From: Larix sibirica
Taxonomy: Eukaryota > Streptophyta > Pinopsida > Pinales > Pinaceae
NCBI GenBank assembly: GCA_004151065.3
Contig: NWUY0304273363.1
Coordinates: 1-36,697 of the forward strand
DNA length: 36,697 nucleotides
Reading direction: 5' to 3'
Shown here: piece by piece, positions 1-11,338 of the stretch
Position numbering within the stretch: the stretch's first letter is position 1
How the letters are laid out: each line of letters begins with the position of its first letter
The notes under the pieces: generated by a model
What the model was told of the DNA's origin: nothing
The model's database searches: none
The model's input: only the letters and a program-made list of their open reading frames with translations
Made by a program: the position numbers and the translations under genes

Positions 1-1000
1 TGCCATACACAAAGGAAAGGTGGTACATTCATTAACTGATATCTTTGGATGGATCCTACCCATGACACATTCAAGGCACTTCTGATATAACGGCTAGGTG
101 ATAACTCCTTCCTCTTCATTCGAATTCGACCCAATTGCTCGACGATTTCCCCTATTGCTCGAGACAAATAGAAGGCCCCGATGAATGCCATGACTTTACA
201 GTGGATGCATTCACTTAATATCTGCTTATTACGCCAAGTGCCCATAGTCTACGCATCTAGTAAGTTGTAAATAATTAATTATTTTATATAATCATATATT
301 ATTGCTTAAGGATAGGGCTCACACCTTGCTTCGTGAGGAGCGAACCCTATTTTCTCTTTCCTTCCATTCGAAGTTACGACCAATAAACCTAGCACCATAC
401 TACGTCTTTCACCCTTTCAGGCATCCACCGAGGTGACCAATTTGAAGCCCGTCTCTAGGTGAAGTGCGAACGTTCATTGGAATAGGTGCAAACTACCTCT
501 ACGAGTGGGATCTAGCAGACCCAGAGGTTTATTCAAGGTTACTCAAACTACTCTCCGGTTGGTAAGTGGAGTGTGGCCTAGGCATTTCAGCAATCGATCC
601 ATGCCCAAGCCTCTAAAAAAAAAAGAATAGAACGTCGAACGATCCCTCAGATTGACTGCGAGGACTCTCGTTCAAGTTGCCGAGATACTCCTCCTTGCCA
701 GCTCTTCACAAGAGGTAATCCATCTCTCATCGCAGGGTTAGCGGGAATTTATTGAGCTAGCGTATAAATCATGAGTGAAATATCCATCGAGCGGAATTCA
801 TTGAAAAAGCAAGTAGTTCTTATCATTCTTATTCGAATTGCACCATAGCTAAGGATAACTCACATTCATCGTTTAGGACAGATTTTTACCTTGTACTGCC
901 TGTTGTCACCGAATATTCCTCTGGACCTTTTAGTACACTATGATAATTGCATATGATTTTCATTTTTAGGCTAACAATTAATGTTTGCATGTTTGGAAAA
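1..1000. other. Unassigned non-coding stretch
   Basis: No open frame longer than about 60 codons and no recognisable gene, tRNA or rRNA is visible on either strand. There is a ten-base A run near 615. The base composition is mixed and does not show the codon pattern of the retroelement that begins to be suggested downstream. Confidence 0.5.
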
Positions 1001-3850
1001 TGTGTAAGTATATGTTTGGCAGAATGACTCCAAAAAAGGTAATAGGTAAAAGAAGAATGAGATTAAAGAACCCACTGTGATGGAACTGAGCCCGGTATAC
1101 AACGACAAAGATCCTAGCATCAACATCCCATATGACCGGACCTTTGGCAATTTAGTTCAAGCATATTGTAGAGTAGTTCCAATAGTATAATTGCTAGTTG
1201 ACACTCCTAGTAGTGAAGCACTTGAACCAACCCACAAAAACTCCATTGTGCAGCGATCGTGATTGCATAGAATTGCATCCAATGCAGACATATTTATTTA
1301 CCATGATCTAGTAAAATGGTTGATCCAATGGGAAAATACAAAATAACACAACATCGATTCCAACAAGGAGACTTGGATTGGTTCTTACGCACCTCACACC
1401 TCAAAGACTATATACAAGCTACTTAATCCTTAAGTTATGTTAGATATGGAGTTTGCGCACAAGCATAATCCAGTAAAAGTGACTGAAAGTTGGCGGGGAG
1501 GAGAAAAACTATTCCAAAAGCGCCCATCAAATATGTACCCCACTGATCAATTGTGAGAGCCAATTATAGACGTGGTGATGTTGGTAAGCAGAATTTGTGG
1601 TGATAAGAATTGCTCACAACTGCATGAGCACTGGGTCCTCCTGATACACCACGTGATCACTAAATGAGCTGCATTTAACTGGGCTGATATTTTGTCAAGT
1701 AACATTAACAACATTGTAAAGAAATGTCTGGATAATCCTGACGATGCATCTCCTCAGTGCCACATGGCGACATTCCTTCTTGTCGTAATTTGTTCCATAA
1801 ATCATTTATAGAGTTGTGTTACATGTGGTATCCTTTCCTCCCGCCTCTTTTGGTGCACTATCAGAAACTATGGAAGTATAAGTATTTATCAAATTACAAG
1901 CACCTCTGCAAAGTGTTCTTGGCTTCCCTCTATGAGCTCATTTTTACAAACCATGCCCAAGATTCTAAAAGGAAGCCCTGGTGGCATTGGAACCCATTAA
2001 GGATTGTTATGTGTAACAATAAAATAATAATATCTGCATTTACGGATGCACTTTGGCCCCAGACATCCAGCCCAAGCATGTTTATTACAGGTTGGTGATC
2101 ATGGAAATAACATACCATACAACAAAATATGGGGCCAATGTTAGATTGAAAGAGCACAATAAAAGCTTGTTCCCATTGTACCCTCTTATGATTGGGGCCT
2201 TCACTTTTATATATTTAACCGCAACATTGGAGTAGGCTAACGAGATAGACTTTTTCAAATGGCAACTTAGGGCATTTAAAGTCCATGATCCAGCTGACAA
2301 GATCTTTAATCATTTAAAGCAGCAAGGCCTCACTTGGCCATATTGTTATCAAGATTACCTCGAGGAGGAATATTGCAAGCAAGCCGTATACTTTTACACT
2401 GTGTAGACATGTAAGAATGATGCTGCTAAACATGAAAAGGAAAAACTTCATTTATTAAGATCTATTCTGGATGTGATAGGAGCTTCAAACCCAGGGCCTT
2501 CATCCACTAGCTTTACAACAAACTAAAACACTAAAGATTGAAGAGTCACTAGGTACTTTAGGTAGCCAACATACAGGTAAAGAGGATCAAAGGGACTTAA
2601 ACCCGAAATAAACCATAGTGACAATATGAACATCGACTCACCACATCCATAACAGTGAAACTTTCGAGAATGTAGCATCCAGCAACACAACAACAACATC
2701 CTGGATGGAAGATCTTTTTGTAATTTACTAGCGAGTATAGATGATGAAGATCCATTAGCAGCTTTGGATACTTTGTGAGTTTGATAGGAATAGGAAGGTC
2801 AACACCAAGAAAACTCAAAAGCAAATGAAGATTAATTATGACCAAGTATTAAATTAAACCATAGAGTCTGTAGTGGTGGATACCCACCAAGCAACACTTA
2901 AAGCTTTAGCTACCGTCGGAATCGCTACATCTCAAGCTTTTTAAGAGGCTATTTTCAAACTAAAGGAGGAAAATATACAACTCAAGGAACACAAAGATTA
3001 ATTGGAGAATCAAGTGAAGTACAAAGCTTTAAAGGATAACCTAGCAGAATTCATTGCGTTCATTCATATGCAAGAGGATCAGATTGTACCATTGATCCAT
3101 TAATTTTATAGGCACACTCACACATGCAAGGAATTAATTGTTAGCTTGGCGGTGGTGAAACAGTAGATGGAATGGCGAATCGTCGATATGGAAAAGAATA
3201 AGCCGCAGTTTACAAAATTGTTGAAAGGTAAGAACAACATAATCCTATCCATGCCAGTGTGCATTCACTAAGCTGGAACGAAGTGAATCTGATATACTCT
3301 AGTCGCCGACAGGTAGAGTTAACTCTCTAGGATACATTGGAATATATGATGCTCTGTCACAGGACAACAAAAAGTTCTTGGTGAAAGCGTTGGAAATGAA
3401 AGAGCAACATAGGATATCGATGTTGTACAATGAAAATAAGCCCCTTCTATTAAGATATCTCATTAAATTGCTGCAACAATATACTGAAGAGAAGAAGTAG
3501 CAAGCTTCGCAGGTCCAGAGTATTACTCATCTTGAGTTGTCCCAGTTCGTGGATGAGCTAAAAACGGACAAATTCTTTTTAATGGATTATGCCCCTAAAC
3601 TAGGCCCTATCTATGATTGCATTATAGACAACTTTTACTTAATAAAGTCAACTAATGCAAATGTAATATTTAATAATTCTTTTTAACTACAATCAACATA
3701 TGAAAGGATAAAAGGGTATGTGAAGGGTCAATAAGGTAGATGAAGAGTCAATTTTGTCACTCTTTCTTGCAAGATTTGTTACCAAAATATTTGAAAGATC
3801 CCCCCACGACCAAGAAGGTGTCTTCTTAAAATACCAACATTTTCAAATAA
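1000..3850 (+). pseudogene. Degraded ORF region upstream of a gypsy-like protease
   Basis: This stretch carries several open runs broken by stops and frame changes: 1757-2098, then 2053-2520 in another frame, then charged, coiled-coil-like runs between about 2880 and 3250 (for example KLKEENIQLKEHKD near 2960). I do not recognise the product. Its position directly upstream of a clear retroviral-type protease on the same strand, and its mixture of hydrophilic and coiled-coil-like sequence, suggest a gag or extra ORF of the same element. The link to the protease is by position and orientation only. No zinc knuckle was found. It is far too broken to be expressed as one protein. Alternatively part of it may belong to a separate nested insertion. 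Confidence 0.35.
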
Positions 3851-3854
3851 TATA

Positions 3855-4300
3855 AGTAAAGGACACCTCCCTTTCTATTAACCTTCACAATTGTCTGGTG
3901 AACTCAGGTGCCTTAACCAATGTGATGCCTTATTCAGTATGCCAAAAGCTTAATGCCAAGCTTGTCAGGTCTAACTTGCAGATTTTCAAGTTGGACAGAT
4001 CCGAAGTGAAGTTAATATGTTATATCAAAATATGTTTTCATTCAAGTAGCTTCGGACTCAAGGGTGCACCAAGTAGTGGACATCGTGGTTGTAGACATTC
4101 GTGAGGCTTACGACATGCTCCTTAGCCAAGATTGGTCATAGAGCCCAAAAGGTTCTTTTTCCAGTTACTGGTCTCATTTGTGGCTACCATGGAAAGGGAA
4201 GCAGAATCAGATCCAGATAGACAGGGAGAAACCTATGTAATATACCGTCACCAACCTCGAGGAAAAGAATGAACCAATCATTAACCTTGAAACTGGCCTA
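3855..4300 (+). pseudogene. Ty3/gypsy-like aspartic protease remnant
   Basis: The frame around 3857-4045 reads LHNCLVNSGALTNVMPYSVC, which matches the retropepsin pattern of plant gypsy elements, hydrophobic-D-S-G-A-x-x-N-V-M-P. The catalytic Asp is replaced by Asn, so the enzyme would be dead. The match continues after a frameshift near 4050 with VHQVVDIVVVDI, then a W-S-H-L-W-L-P-W-K-G-K stretch typical of the segment after the protease in this family, and T-V-T-N-L-E-E-K-N-E-P at about 4245-4280. Stops at 4138 and 4237 interrupt it. In an intact element this protease would cut the Gag-Pol polyprotein inside the virus-like particle. Here it is a fossil. The family assignment is good; the exact lineage is not resolved. 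Confidence 0.75.
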
Positions 4301-4424
4301 GTAAGTACCTTTTTCCTATCAGCCCCTCCCATTCTTCCAATGCAACCTAAGAAATTGAACCTCCCTCAGGTTCAAACCAGCACTACTCCTTATTGTAACA
4401 TAATAAGTGCCAATGTAAGTATCT

Positions 4425-4566
4425 TGGTATCCCCCAGTTTCTGGCAACTTTCTTTTATGGGGCCAAGTCTAATGATGGTGCAGGAGCCGAATGCATTCTT
4501 ATTAACCCCAATTTCAATAGGATTTTTTTTTCAACTTATATTCTAATTTTTCCGCACGAATAATGT
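4425..4566 (+). pseudogene. RNase H fragment of the gypsy-like element, truncated
   Basis: Near 4440-4520 the sequence reads FFYGAKSNDGAGAECILINP, resembling the first strands of the RNase H domain in plant gypsy elements, where the usual start is F-D-G-A-K/S followed by G-A-G-A-G. The catalytic Asp of F-D-G-A is Tyr here. After another frame change, AATAATGTA at about 4559-4567 would encode the N-N-V of the conserved T-N-N-(V/I/T)-A-E-Y segment. At that point the match stops and an LTR-like sequence begins. The domain follows the protease after only about 150 bases, with no reverse transcriptase between them. That could be a deletion or the native domain order of this lineage. Confidence 0.6.
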
Positions 4567-5250
4567 AATACCCTGGTTTGTACCCCTAAATTAGAATATG
4601 TGGAATCATGTATTATTTGTATGATGCGGTTTATGTGACAGGAGTAAATCCATGTGGGTTGAGTTATCATGACCCTGTTTTGTCAAAATGTGAAATGATT
4701 TGTTAATATTCCTAGTGTGGAGCTCAAGGCCAAGTCTCGACTTGTGAGTGCTTATGAATCCTAGTAATAGACTAGCATTATGGTGTGGTTGTCATGTTTT
4801 ACATGGTGCATTTATGTTATGCAAAGGAATATATCCAAGGAAATAGATACTAATTGAAATATAAAAAAAGGTTGCTTGAGGAAGCAAAAAGGGAACTATT
4901 ATACCACGAGATGGGAAGAGGAAAGGGGGTGCATGGGTGATTTGACCTTTCAACTTGTTATTTTTAAAGTAATACCTTTTATCCCATGCTTCCTTACAAA
5001 TATTTCCAATTAATATTGAATCGAGTTGTCCTTTTTTAGTTTCCCCATGCTTTTTTGGAAGGGCGTAGTTCTCGTGCAAGGACAGTATGTATTGTTTCAA
5101 TTATTGGGGGGGAAGATCCGTTATAGAGGGGATGAGATATCACTCATCCATTCTCTCCATTCAACATTCATCTTCATGTTATGATAATTTTCCTCTTCTG
5201 GTTTATGTAGGAACCTATGTGAAACCGTGGCTGTTTCTGCCTGTAAATAG
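4564..5250 (+). mobile_element. Possible solo LTR inserted in the RNase H region
   Basis: The segment opens with TGTAATACCCTGGTTTGTAC, very like the TGTAACACCCCGG start of many plant Ty3/gypsy chromovirus LTRs. It contains no element ORF, shows the AT-rich, T-rich texture usual for LTRs, and interrupts an RNase H reading frame. The 3' end is not certain: I chose about 5250 because similarity to RNase H sequence may resume around 5265-5370 (HGLVAAKSL). I could not see a convincing target-site duplication. Small ORFs inside it on both strands look incidental. Confidence 0.35.
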
Positions 5251-5254
5251 AAAT

Positions 5255-5375
5255 AAATCCCATGGACTTGTGGCTGCTAAGAGCCTATGGAAGTTGGGGA
5301 CTTTACGCTTAAAATATGGGAGAAAAAGGATTATTTTTAGGTTGGCAAGAGGACATGGCTCAAATCCCTTTTAAA
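5255..5375 (+). pseudogene. Possible continuation of the interrupted RNase H
   Basis: The frame ending at 5374 contains HGLVAAKSLWKLGTLRLKYG, which fits the helix and following strand that come after A-E-Y-E-A-L in gypsy RNase H domains (typically G-L-x-x-A-K-S-L followed by a strand ending in G-D-S). The expected G-D-S is not present. If right, this is the downstream half of the domain cut by the LTR-like insertion. The match is short, so the call is tentative. Confidence 0.3.
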
Positions 5376-5439
5376 GACATTCTGTCGACCCCAATTTTGA
5401 AGATCAGAAAGCCCAACCAACCAATCTTCTAGGTGGCAA

Positions 5440-5900
5440 GTGAAATTAGGGGACAACGACTTTCAGCAATGGAGAGCTGCTCAAAACCAGTTTCTTTTTT
5501 TCTTTGATGGAGCCTCTAAGGGCAACCCGGGAGTGGCAGGTGCGGGGTGTACCCTCTTTGATCCCGTAGGAAATTCATAACTCTATTTTGCATGCTCTAG
5601 CATGGAAAAATCAAAATTCTATTGCATGCTTCTGAATAGGAGTTTGGTGTAAAGCATTTACCAAAAACTTTAGGAATGTTTGATCTCTTGTCTTGGTATT
5701 CCCTAGTAGAGCACGAAAGTGGAAGGAAAGTATGGAGGAGGCTAATTGCAAAATCCATTGCCAACAAGTTATTGAAAGGGGTTGCTTTGAAGTTTGAGCA
5801 AGCATATTTTATTGTTCTCCATATGTTAAAAGGATCCCTAGCGTTAGCCCCTGCTTACCTAAATGCAAGACATTTACAGAGTGAAAAGCTTTTGTAAACA
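5440..5900 (+). pseudogene. Second RNase H-like remnant with FDGASKGNPG
   Basis: Around 5490-5560 one frame reads FFFDGASKGNPGVAGAG, the first strand and turn of an RNase H domain of the type found at the C-terminus of plant LINEs and as the additional RNase H of some gypsy lineages. The first catalytic Asp is intact. Frames change after about 5580. The open run 5676-5897 contains VWRRLIAKSIANKLLKG, which could be a later helix of the same domain, but the expected H and D residues cannot be placed. This domain differs in type from the RNase H at 4425-4566, so it is either a second RNase H of a dual-RNase H element or part of a separate LINE. It is non-functional because of stops and frameshifts. 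Confidence 0.55.
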
Positions 5901-6900
5901 TTAACTAGTTGCTGCTACTGTCTATGAAGAGGGAATCATCTCTGAAAGTTGTCCTTTGTAAAAGGTTAAAATTTTTCATTCACAAATACTTTTATGAAGC
6001 CCTTTGTACACTACTTCTAAGATACTATCCCTACATATTCATTATGGTTACCCTACCATTTTAACTCCTGATGTCTGACGTCTTTGCTACGTGTTTTATG
6101 GATTTAGTGGGTCATGAGAATCATGTTTACATGGTTTAGACCTTGCCTGCTGAACAAAAATATACAGCAACCGAGATGAGGCAATTATAATATTAAGTGT
6201 TTTCCTTTTCAGTTTTCTTTTAGAGATGTTCCACGGACAAATGCAACTTCTATAATATGCTTATTAATAATAATGAAACTTCCAGCATAGTTATTATAAT
6301 ATCGCACTATCCTTTTAAGTTATTACTATAAGTTGCTTGGTTGTCTTGACTGTTGTGTGCAATTCAATTTTCTAATTATAACTTTGTTTACTTATGGTAC
6401 TTTAAATGATGTTGATCTGTTCAGGACAGTGAAGTTTGGACTTTCAGTGTGCTAACCTTTCAATTTAAGTCCTATTGGTAGTCTACCGATTCCCTATCTC
6501 TATGGTAGTAGCATCCCCTGGATCCAAATCGAAGGTAGCAGTACAGATTGGACCCCTCAGTTGGGCCTAATGTTGGTACCGCTTCTTATGATCTACCTTA
6601 TGCCTTCCCATGTATGTAATAAAGTTAGTAAGTGGGGACTCCTTATGGTGAGTAGAAGAATGGAGCAAACCCATATGTATGTATTTATGCTGTGAAGGAA
6701 GTTCAACAGGTAGTATAAAAGATTAAACTAGTGGTTATCCCGGAAGCATCGATCTAAGCTTACTTCAACAAATAATCCATTTACTAATCCATAAATTAAT
6801 TCAATCTAGTTTAATAATTCTAACTAATGCCTCGATCCATTCCATCCATCAACTAAGAATAATAAGATAGTAATGAACGTTCATTCGAATCGGAATTGGG
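5900..6900. other. Unassigned AT-rich stretch
   Basis: No supported gene. Texture resembles the flanks of the retroelement wreck to the left. The right end, 6740-6900, is rich in short words such as CCATCCAT and TTAATT. A perfect 12-base inverted repeat with a TTCG loop, GTCCTTCGGGAC, sits at 6900-6911. Confidence 0.4.
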
Positions 6901-7850
6901 TCCTTCGGGACATCCATGATCATGCAAGTGAGATCGTGTTACCCCCTCACTAGCGCTTACCTCGGTTGGCTCCAGAGTAGCTCCATCTATCTTATACCTA
7001 TATCTTGCATCCAGTGCCTTAACAACTACCCTGACCTCCTTGGCCTCAGCAGATCCAAACGGGAACCCTGGGTCCTATACGTGCCCCCGTTCTGCTATGA
7101 CCCCCTCGACTCCGAAAGTCAAGTTAGTGGCTCAGGCCGGCTCCGGGTATATATATATATTCTAAGTATTTTTCGCCTGGCTCATTTCGTCGCTATCGGG
7201 TTCGGAGATTGCAAGACGTACTGATGAACAGCCCAGGTCTTTCTTTTTAGTTTCGCTTACGAGTCCGTGGGAATCCCTGCTCGCTAGCTTTTCGGTTCAG
7301 ACGGGGGGGCTACCTCACTGGCCCGAACATGCTCTTCACATGCACTAGGATAAAGAAACTTTCCGGTCTCTTTACCTCTGATTTGATCTCCATACTGTTC
7401 GCTTATAGTGAGTTTATCTCTTTCGCTTCTCCTGGTCAGACCATCGGAGAACACTAAAACATTCGATTGGGCTTTCAAAGGCGTGTCAATTCTTTCCCCA
7501 CTTGTGCCGCTGGCTCCGCCCTCGTTCGCATCAGTTCTAGCTTAGCATTCGACAATTTCTCCTAAGACACGAACAAAGGTTCCTTACATGGCTCGCCACC
7601 AAATTCCCTATTTCTCTTGGTACAACTCACCTTTTACTTTCTCGCGTCATCGGTTCAGACCGACTTCCAAGTATCGCTAGCCTCCCTGGAGGGGGACAAA
7701 TTCCATACCCATTTTTTTCGGCGCTCTCTTAGAGCAAATTTCGGATCTACCCAGGGTCAGTTTGCTTTTACTTATATCTTCGTGGGATCGTTTTATCTGG
7801 TGAAAGCGTTGGGTATTCACTTGTTTGGTTAACTTTATTATAAGCATCTT
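6900..7850. other. GC-richer block with orphan ORFs of doubtful reality
   Basis: This block differs sharply from the AT-rich DNA on both sides: it is GC-richer and not obviously CpG-depleted. Open frames occur at 6916-7224 (+, 102 codons), 7284-7478 (-, 64 codons) and 7617-7832 (+, 71 codons). None resembles a protein I know and none has a supporting neighbour. The 6916 frame has low-complexity I/Y residues encoded by a TATATATA run at about 7150. I treat all three as unproven. Confidence 0.35.
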
Positions 7851-8149
7851 TTCTAGGTTAAGCTTATTCCAATCGGTGGTAATACTCTTAAAGATGATGC
7901 ACTTCTATAAAAGATGCACCAATTCACCAGCTTTACCTTTGTAACTCCATTTAACCATCCATATGCATACTCAGATTTGTTTACCGCTCCACCTAGCAAA
8001 GCCGCTCTTCAACCAAAGTTAGTAGCACCTCATTCATTGGGAGCCTAACCATATAACTAGTGGAATATTTCTGGCATCCACTAGTTAAAACGAGGTTCCG
8101 TATAATAACATTTAAGACCAAAGAACATGGGGCAACAATAACGTAAAAG

Positions 8150-9250
8150 AAGAGCAAGGAAGAACTCTAGTCCAAGTTACCTCTAAAAATTGAAGGCTAT
8201 CAGATATTCAACCAGATATTCAACTTAGCCCATGGGGAGGATTTCTCTATAGAGATCGAGACTTCAAATTTGAACTCAAAGCCATGCAAGGTAAATGACC
8301 CTCATCAAGTTTAGAAGTTCTTCACACCTCAAGCCTTGGTATGGAGGTTATGTCCTCAAAAGAATTAGTAGGATAAATTGTATAGAAGAGCTATGAATTA
8401 TGTAGAGGTGGAAGCAAGAAGGAGCAAGCACATAGACCTTTTACCTAACGACTTATCCCCTAATAGACCCTTTACATTTAGGGGAGCAGATATAGGGCCA
8501 TCAACCAAGCCACATATTACATTTGGCACTATATTCATTGCAGCCACTAGGCAGCTTGAAGAAAGCTCCAAGATTTATAAATAAGTCTCCGTGGTAAATA
8601 TATAAATGAATGTGTTTGGAGCCGGTAGCGTGATATAGATTGTGAGCCAATCAACATTCATATTCTAAAATAATTTGGATGCTAAATTCCCAAGGAGATT
8701 GAAAGGGAAAGGGATTTGGTCACAAGCCACAACAACTGCCTTCAGTCCTATGATGATAAACGTGTAAGTACGGGTAGCAAAAGTAAGAAGTAGGACGAGA
8801 ACACCATAATAGTTGAAATAATAAATACAGTAGGATTGGCACTGTGGTTCATGGAGGAATTTATCAATCCTGAGCTAGACATAGAAACTAAATGTTAAAT
8901 TTACACCTTTGAGTTCGACTTCATGCACCAAGATTGAAAAATAGTGTTGTATAAGAAGAAGCAAAATAAAAAATAGAAACCAAAAGTATAAGTAATTAAA
9001 GAATATATTTCAATTGTGGATGATGCACATCCTCTAGCCGTCAGTGCATAAAGGGTCTCCTTTGCACAATTGTCCAAGGTGAAGCTGAAGAAAAAGCACT
9101 CCAACCTCTTAGCCACGAATAAATAAAACACTGAGTTGAAGGAACAACTCAGGATCCATAAAGCGCAGATGAAGGGTAAGTAAACACTTATAAGGAAGGA
9201 AATAGGGTTGTAAGATGGTCTTATCCCATTGGTGAGTTAGTATTTAACCA
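8150..9250 (+). pseudogene. Weak gag-like remnant of an LTR element
   Basis: The open run 8378-8584 begins with LYRRAMNYVEVEARRS when read from just upstream. This resembles the L-x-R-R-A-x-x-Y-V-E-x-E-E segment at the end of the Gag core in plant gypsy elements. Upstream, 8160-8340 is open with few stops. Downstream, 8820-9180 is lysine-rich and broken by stops. A perfect 12-base tandem duplication, CAGATATTCAAC, lies at 8201-8224. The region lies on the opposite strand to the element that begins at 9280, so it is a different insertion. No zinc knuckle or other decisive motif was found. Confidence 0.3.
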
Positions 9251-9399
9251 ATCTCATCCTCACACACTCTCTATGGGATTCCGTGACACAATTTAGCTAT
9301 AAAGTAAATGGCAAACTAGTTTACATTCGGTTACATAAATCCCAGTTAGTACAATGTATTCAATGGCAGGATCAGTATGCTCCGATTCCAATTCATATT

Positions 9400-9690
9400 A
9401 ATGTACTAAATGCATCTGAAGCTCTTGAACTACACGTATACATGGATTGTATCGTCCTTGCTTCCTATTGCAAGGCTTGTTGGTACAACACAATATCAAA
9501 CCTCTGAGAAACTCAACGACTTCTTCTTGCATCTTGGGCCAATAAATATACCTCTGGAAGTTAGCCACAACGTTCCCAACACCGAAATGTCCAACAACCT
9601 TAAATAAAAGTACGAGCCTCCCTTATTGGTTTGACTCTTTCTCCCTTTGGCACACACAACTTCCCCATCTTGTTTGTATAGCAACCCATC
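9400..9690 (-). pseudogene. Integrase zinc-binding (H2C2) domain remnant
   Basis: On the minus strand the frame ending near 9630 reads KLCVPKGERVKPIREA, then after a frameshift GHFGVGNVVANFQRY (from about 9600 downwards), IYWPKMQEEVVEFLRG, and CCTNKPCNRKQGRYNP. This is the classic HHCC module of Ty3/gypsy integrases: the G-H-F-G His, Y-W-P-x-M, and the C-x2-C before N-R-K-Q-G. The first His of the pair falls in the frameshifted stretch and was not located. The module normally precedes the DDE catalytic core, which is not recognisable between 9280 and 9400, so the element ends inside integrase. Confidence 0.8.
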
Positions 9691-9849
9691 TTGGAGAAGA
9701 TCATCAGCCTTTTTGTCTCTGTCTGCCAGTTATTAATCACTGGGTAGTTGCTAATACACCGCCTTGAAGTCCTCATCTTCAACATATTATTCTTTGTATG
9801 CTTCGTGGGTGAATGGCTCCATGTGCATAAAGGCTCCCAAAGCTATGAT

Positions 9850-10230
9850 TTTGGGTGTGAACGGTCTTTATAACAAATCGACCAACTTGTTGGCGGTGCC
9901 CTTCTTATATTTTATAACTAGATGACACTGTTGTGGAAATTCCATCCATTTCAATTGTCTTTTATGTTGGAACTTACTATGAGTTTGCGAGTATTGCAGA
10001 GGCTGGTGATCACTATTAATAATGGTCTCCTTGCCCAAGAATTAGTGCTTCCACTTCTTCACTGCCTACACTAAAGCATAGAGTTCCTTGTCATAGGTAG
10101 GGTAGTTTAGTACTGCTCCATGGAATAGCTTTTAATGACAGCAGACTGGCCTCCCCTTTGCATTAACACTGCACCCATAGCATACCCACTTGCATTGGTT
10201 TCCAAAATGGCTTATACAAGTCAGGTAAAA
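9850..10230 (-). pseudogene. RNase H domain remnant of the gypsy element
   Basis: The minus strand gives YDKELYALVQAVKKWKH-like sequence from about 10105 to 10040 (with stops), GKETIINSDHQPLQYSQ at about 10030-9975, then HKRQLKWMEF and HLVIKYKKGTANKLVDLL ending near 9880. These are the D-K-E-L-x-A-L, T-D-H-x-P-L, Q-x-R-x-x-K-W and N-x-x-A-D blocks of Ty3-type RNase H. The Thr of T-D-H is Ser and the Asp of N-x-x-A-D is kept after V. The domain would degrade the RNA strand of the RNA-DNA hybrid in an active element. Confidence 0.8.
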
Positions 10231-10379
10231 CTAGGACCGGACTTTCTTAATCTTTTGTTTCAATTATTCCAATTCTTTCTGCTGACTTTTACCCCACTGC
10301 AAACTATTACCATCGGTTGTCACATCATGAAGTGGTGCTGCCACAGCTGAAAATGACGCTATGAACTTCCTTATATATT

Positions 10380-11284
10380 TGGAATATCCCCAAAAATACC
10401 TAACCTCAGTGACATTGGTAAGAGTGGGCATTTAAGGACAGCCTCTATCTTTGCAGGATAAATCTTAAACTAACCTCCTACAATCACATGCCCCGAGTAC
10501 ACCAAGGATTGCTTGGCAAACTTGCACTTATTAATTGTTGCCAACAACTAGTGTTTCCTCATTGTATCCAACATTTACTTCAGATGTACTATATGCTCTT
10601 CCCGAGTCGAACTAAAATTAAGATGCCATATATATATAACAAATGAATCTATTAATGGTCGCAACACATTATTAGACGCATAAAAGTAGTAGCGGGATTA
10701 CTCAAACCAAAAGGCATTACTAACCATTTGTGGAAACCTTGCTTCGTATTGAAGGTGGTCTTACAAGTGTTTTCTTCCTTGATCCGGACTTGATGGTATC
10801 CAAATTTGAGGTCCAGTTTGGTGAAGTATTTCGCATGTTGCAGTTGATCCAACAAGTCTTTGATCTTGGGAAAAGGGTACATATTCTTGAGGGTGATCTT
10901 GTTAAGAGCTCTGTAGTCAATACACATTATCCAAGTTCCATCCTTCTTGGGTACCAAAATGATAGGTGACCTACATGGAGAGGTACTCGACCTTATAACT
11001 CCCTTCTCCTCAAAATTCTGCAACTGCTTCTTCACCATGTCTGATTCCAATATGGATTGCATGTATAGTCCTATGTTTAGTAAAGTATAATATCGTATAA
11101 CTATATTGAATTTCACTTCCCTCTTGGGTTGCATACCCTTCGGCTCCTGGAACACCTCTCTGTACATCTGTAGAAGCTCTTTCAAATGACGCTTTTGTTC
11201 TTTCATACATCCTTCCAAGGATGCCTCCACTCCCACTGATTTGTTGTCTTTCTGGTTTGTTTTATAAAGAAGAGTAGCACACAC
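10380..11284 (-). pseudogene. Ty3/gypsy reverse transcriptase remnant
   Basis: The longest open frame of the window is 10652-11284 (210 codons). It contains ILVPKKDGTWIMCIDYRALN, YPFPKIKDLLDQL, YFTKLDLKFGYHQVRI and WLVMPFGLSNPATTFM, which are RT blocks 1 to 4 in order. The first catalytic Asp is present in L-D-L-K-F-G-Y. Beyond 10652 the frame shifts. The Y-L-D-D active-site box is replaced by Y-I-Y-G at about 10624-10640, where the DNA is a TA repeat, so the second and third catalytic Asp residues are gone. The thumb continues in other frames to about 10380 (KCKFAKQSLVYSGHVIVGG). The ATG at 11284 is only the first Met of an open run, not a true start. Upstream PR-RT spacer sequence REVFQEPKGMQPKREVKFN is also typical. 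Confidence 0.9.
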
Positions 11285-11338
11285 TTATTGCTTGAGCTGG
11301 TCATTTTATTACCTTGACGGGCACTCACCAAAGATATC

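Noticed and set aside
4792-5100. 102-codon minus frame
   Set aside because: It lies inside the LTR-like insertion, antisense to the element, with no family resemblance.
10720-10969. Open frames 10720-10920 (-) and 10730-10969 (+) across the RT region
   Set aside because: They are other-frame shadows of the reverse transcriptase frame 10652-11284, whose motifs are unambiguous.
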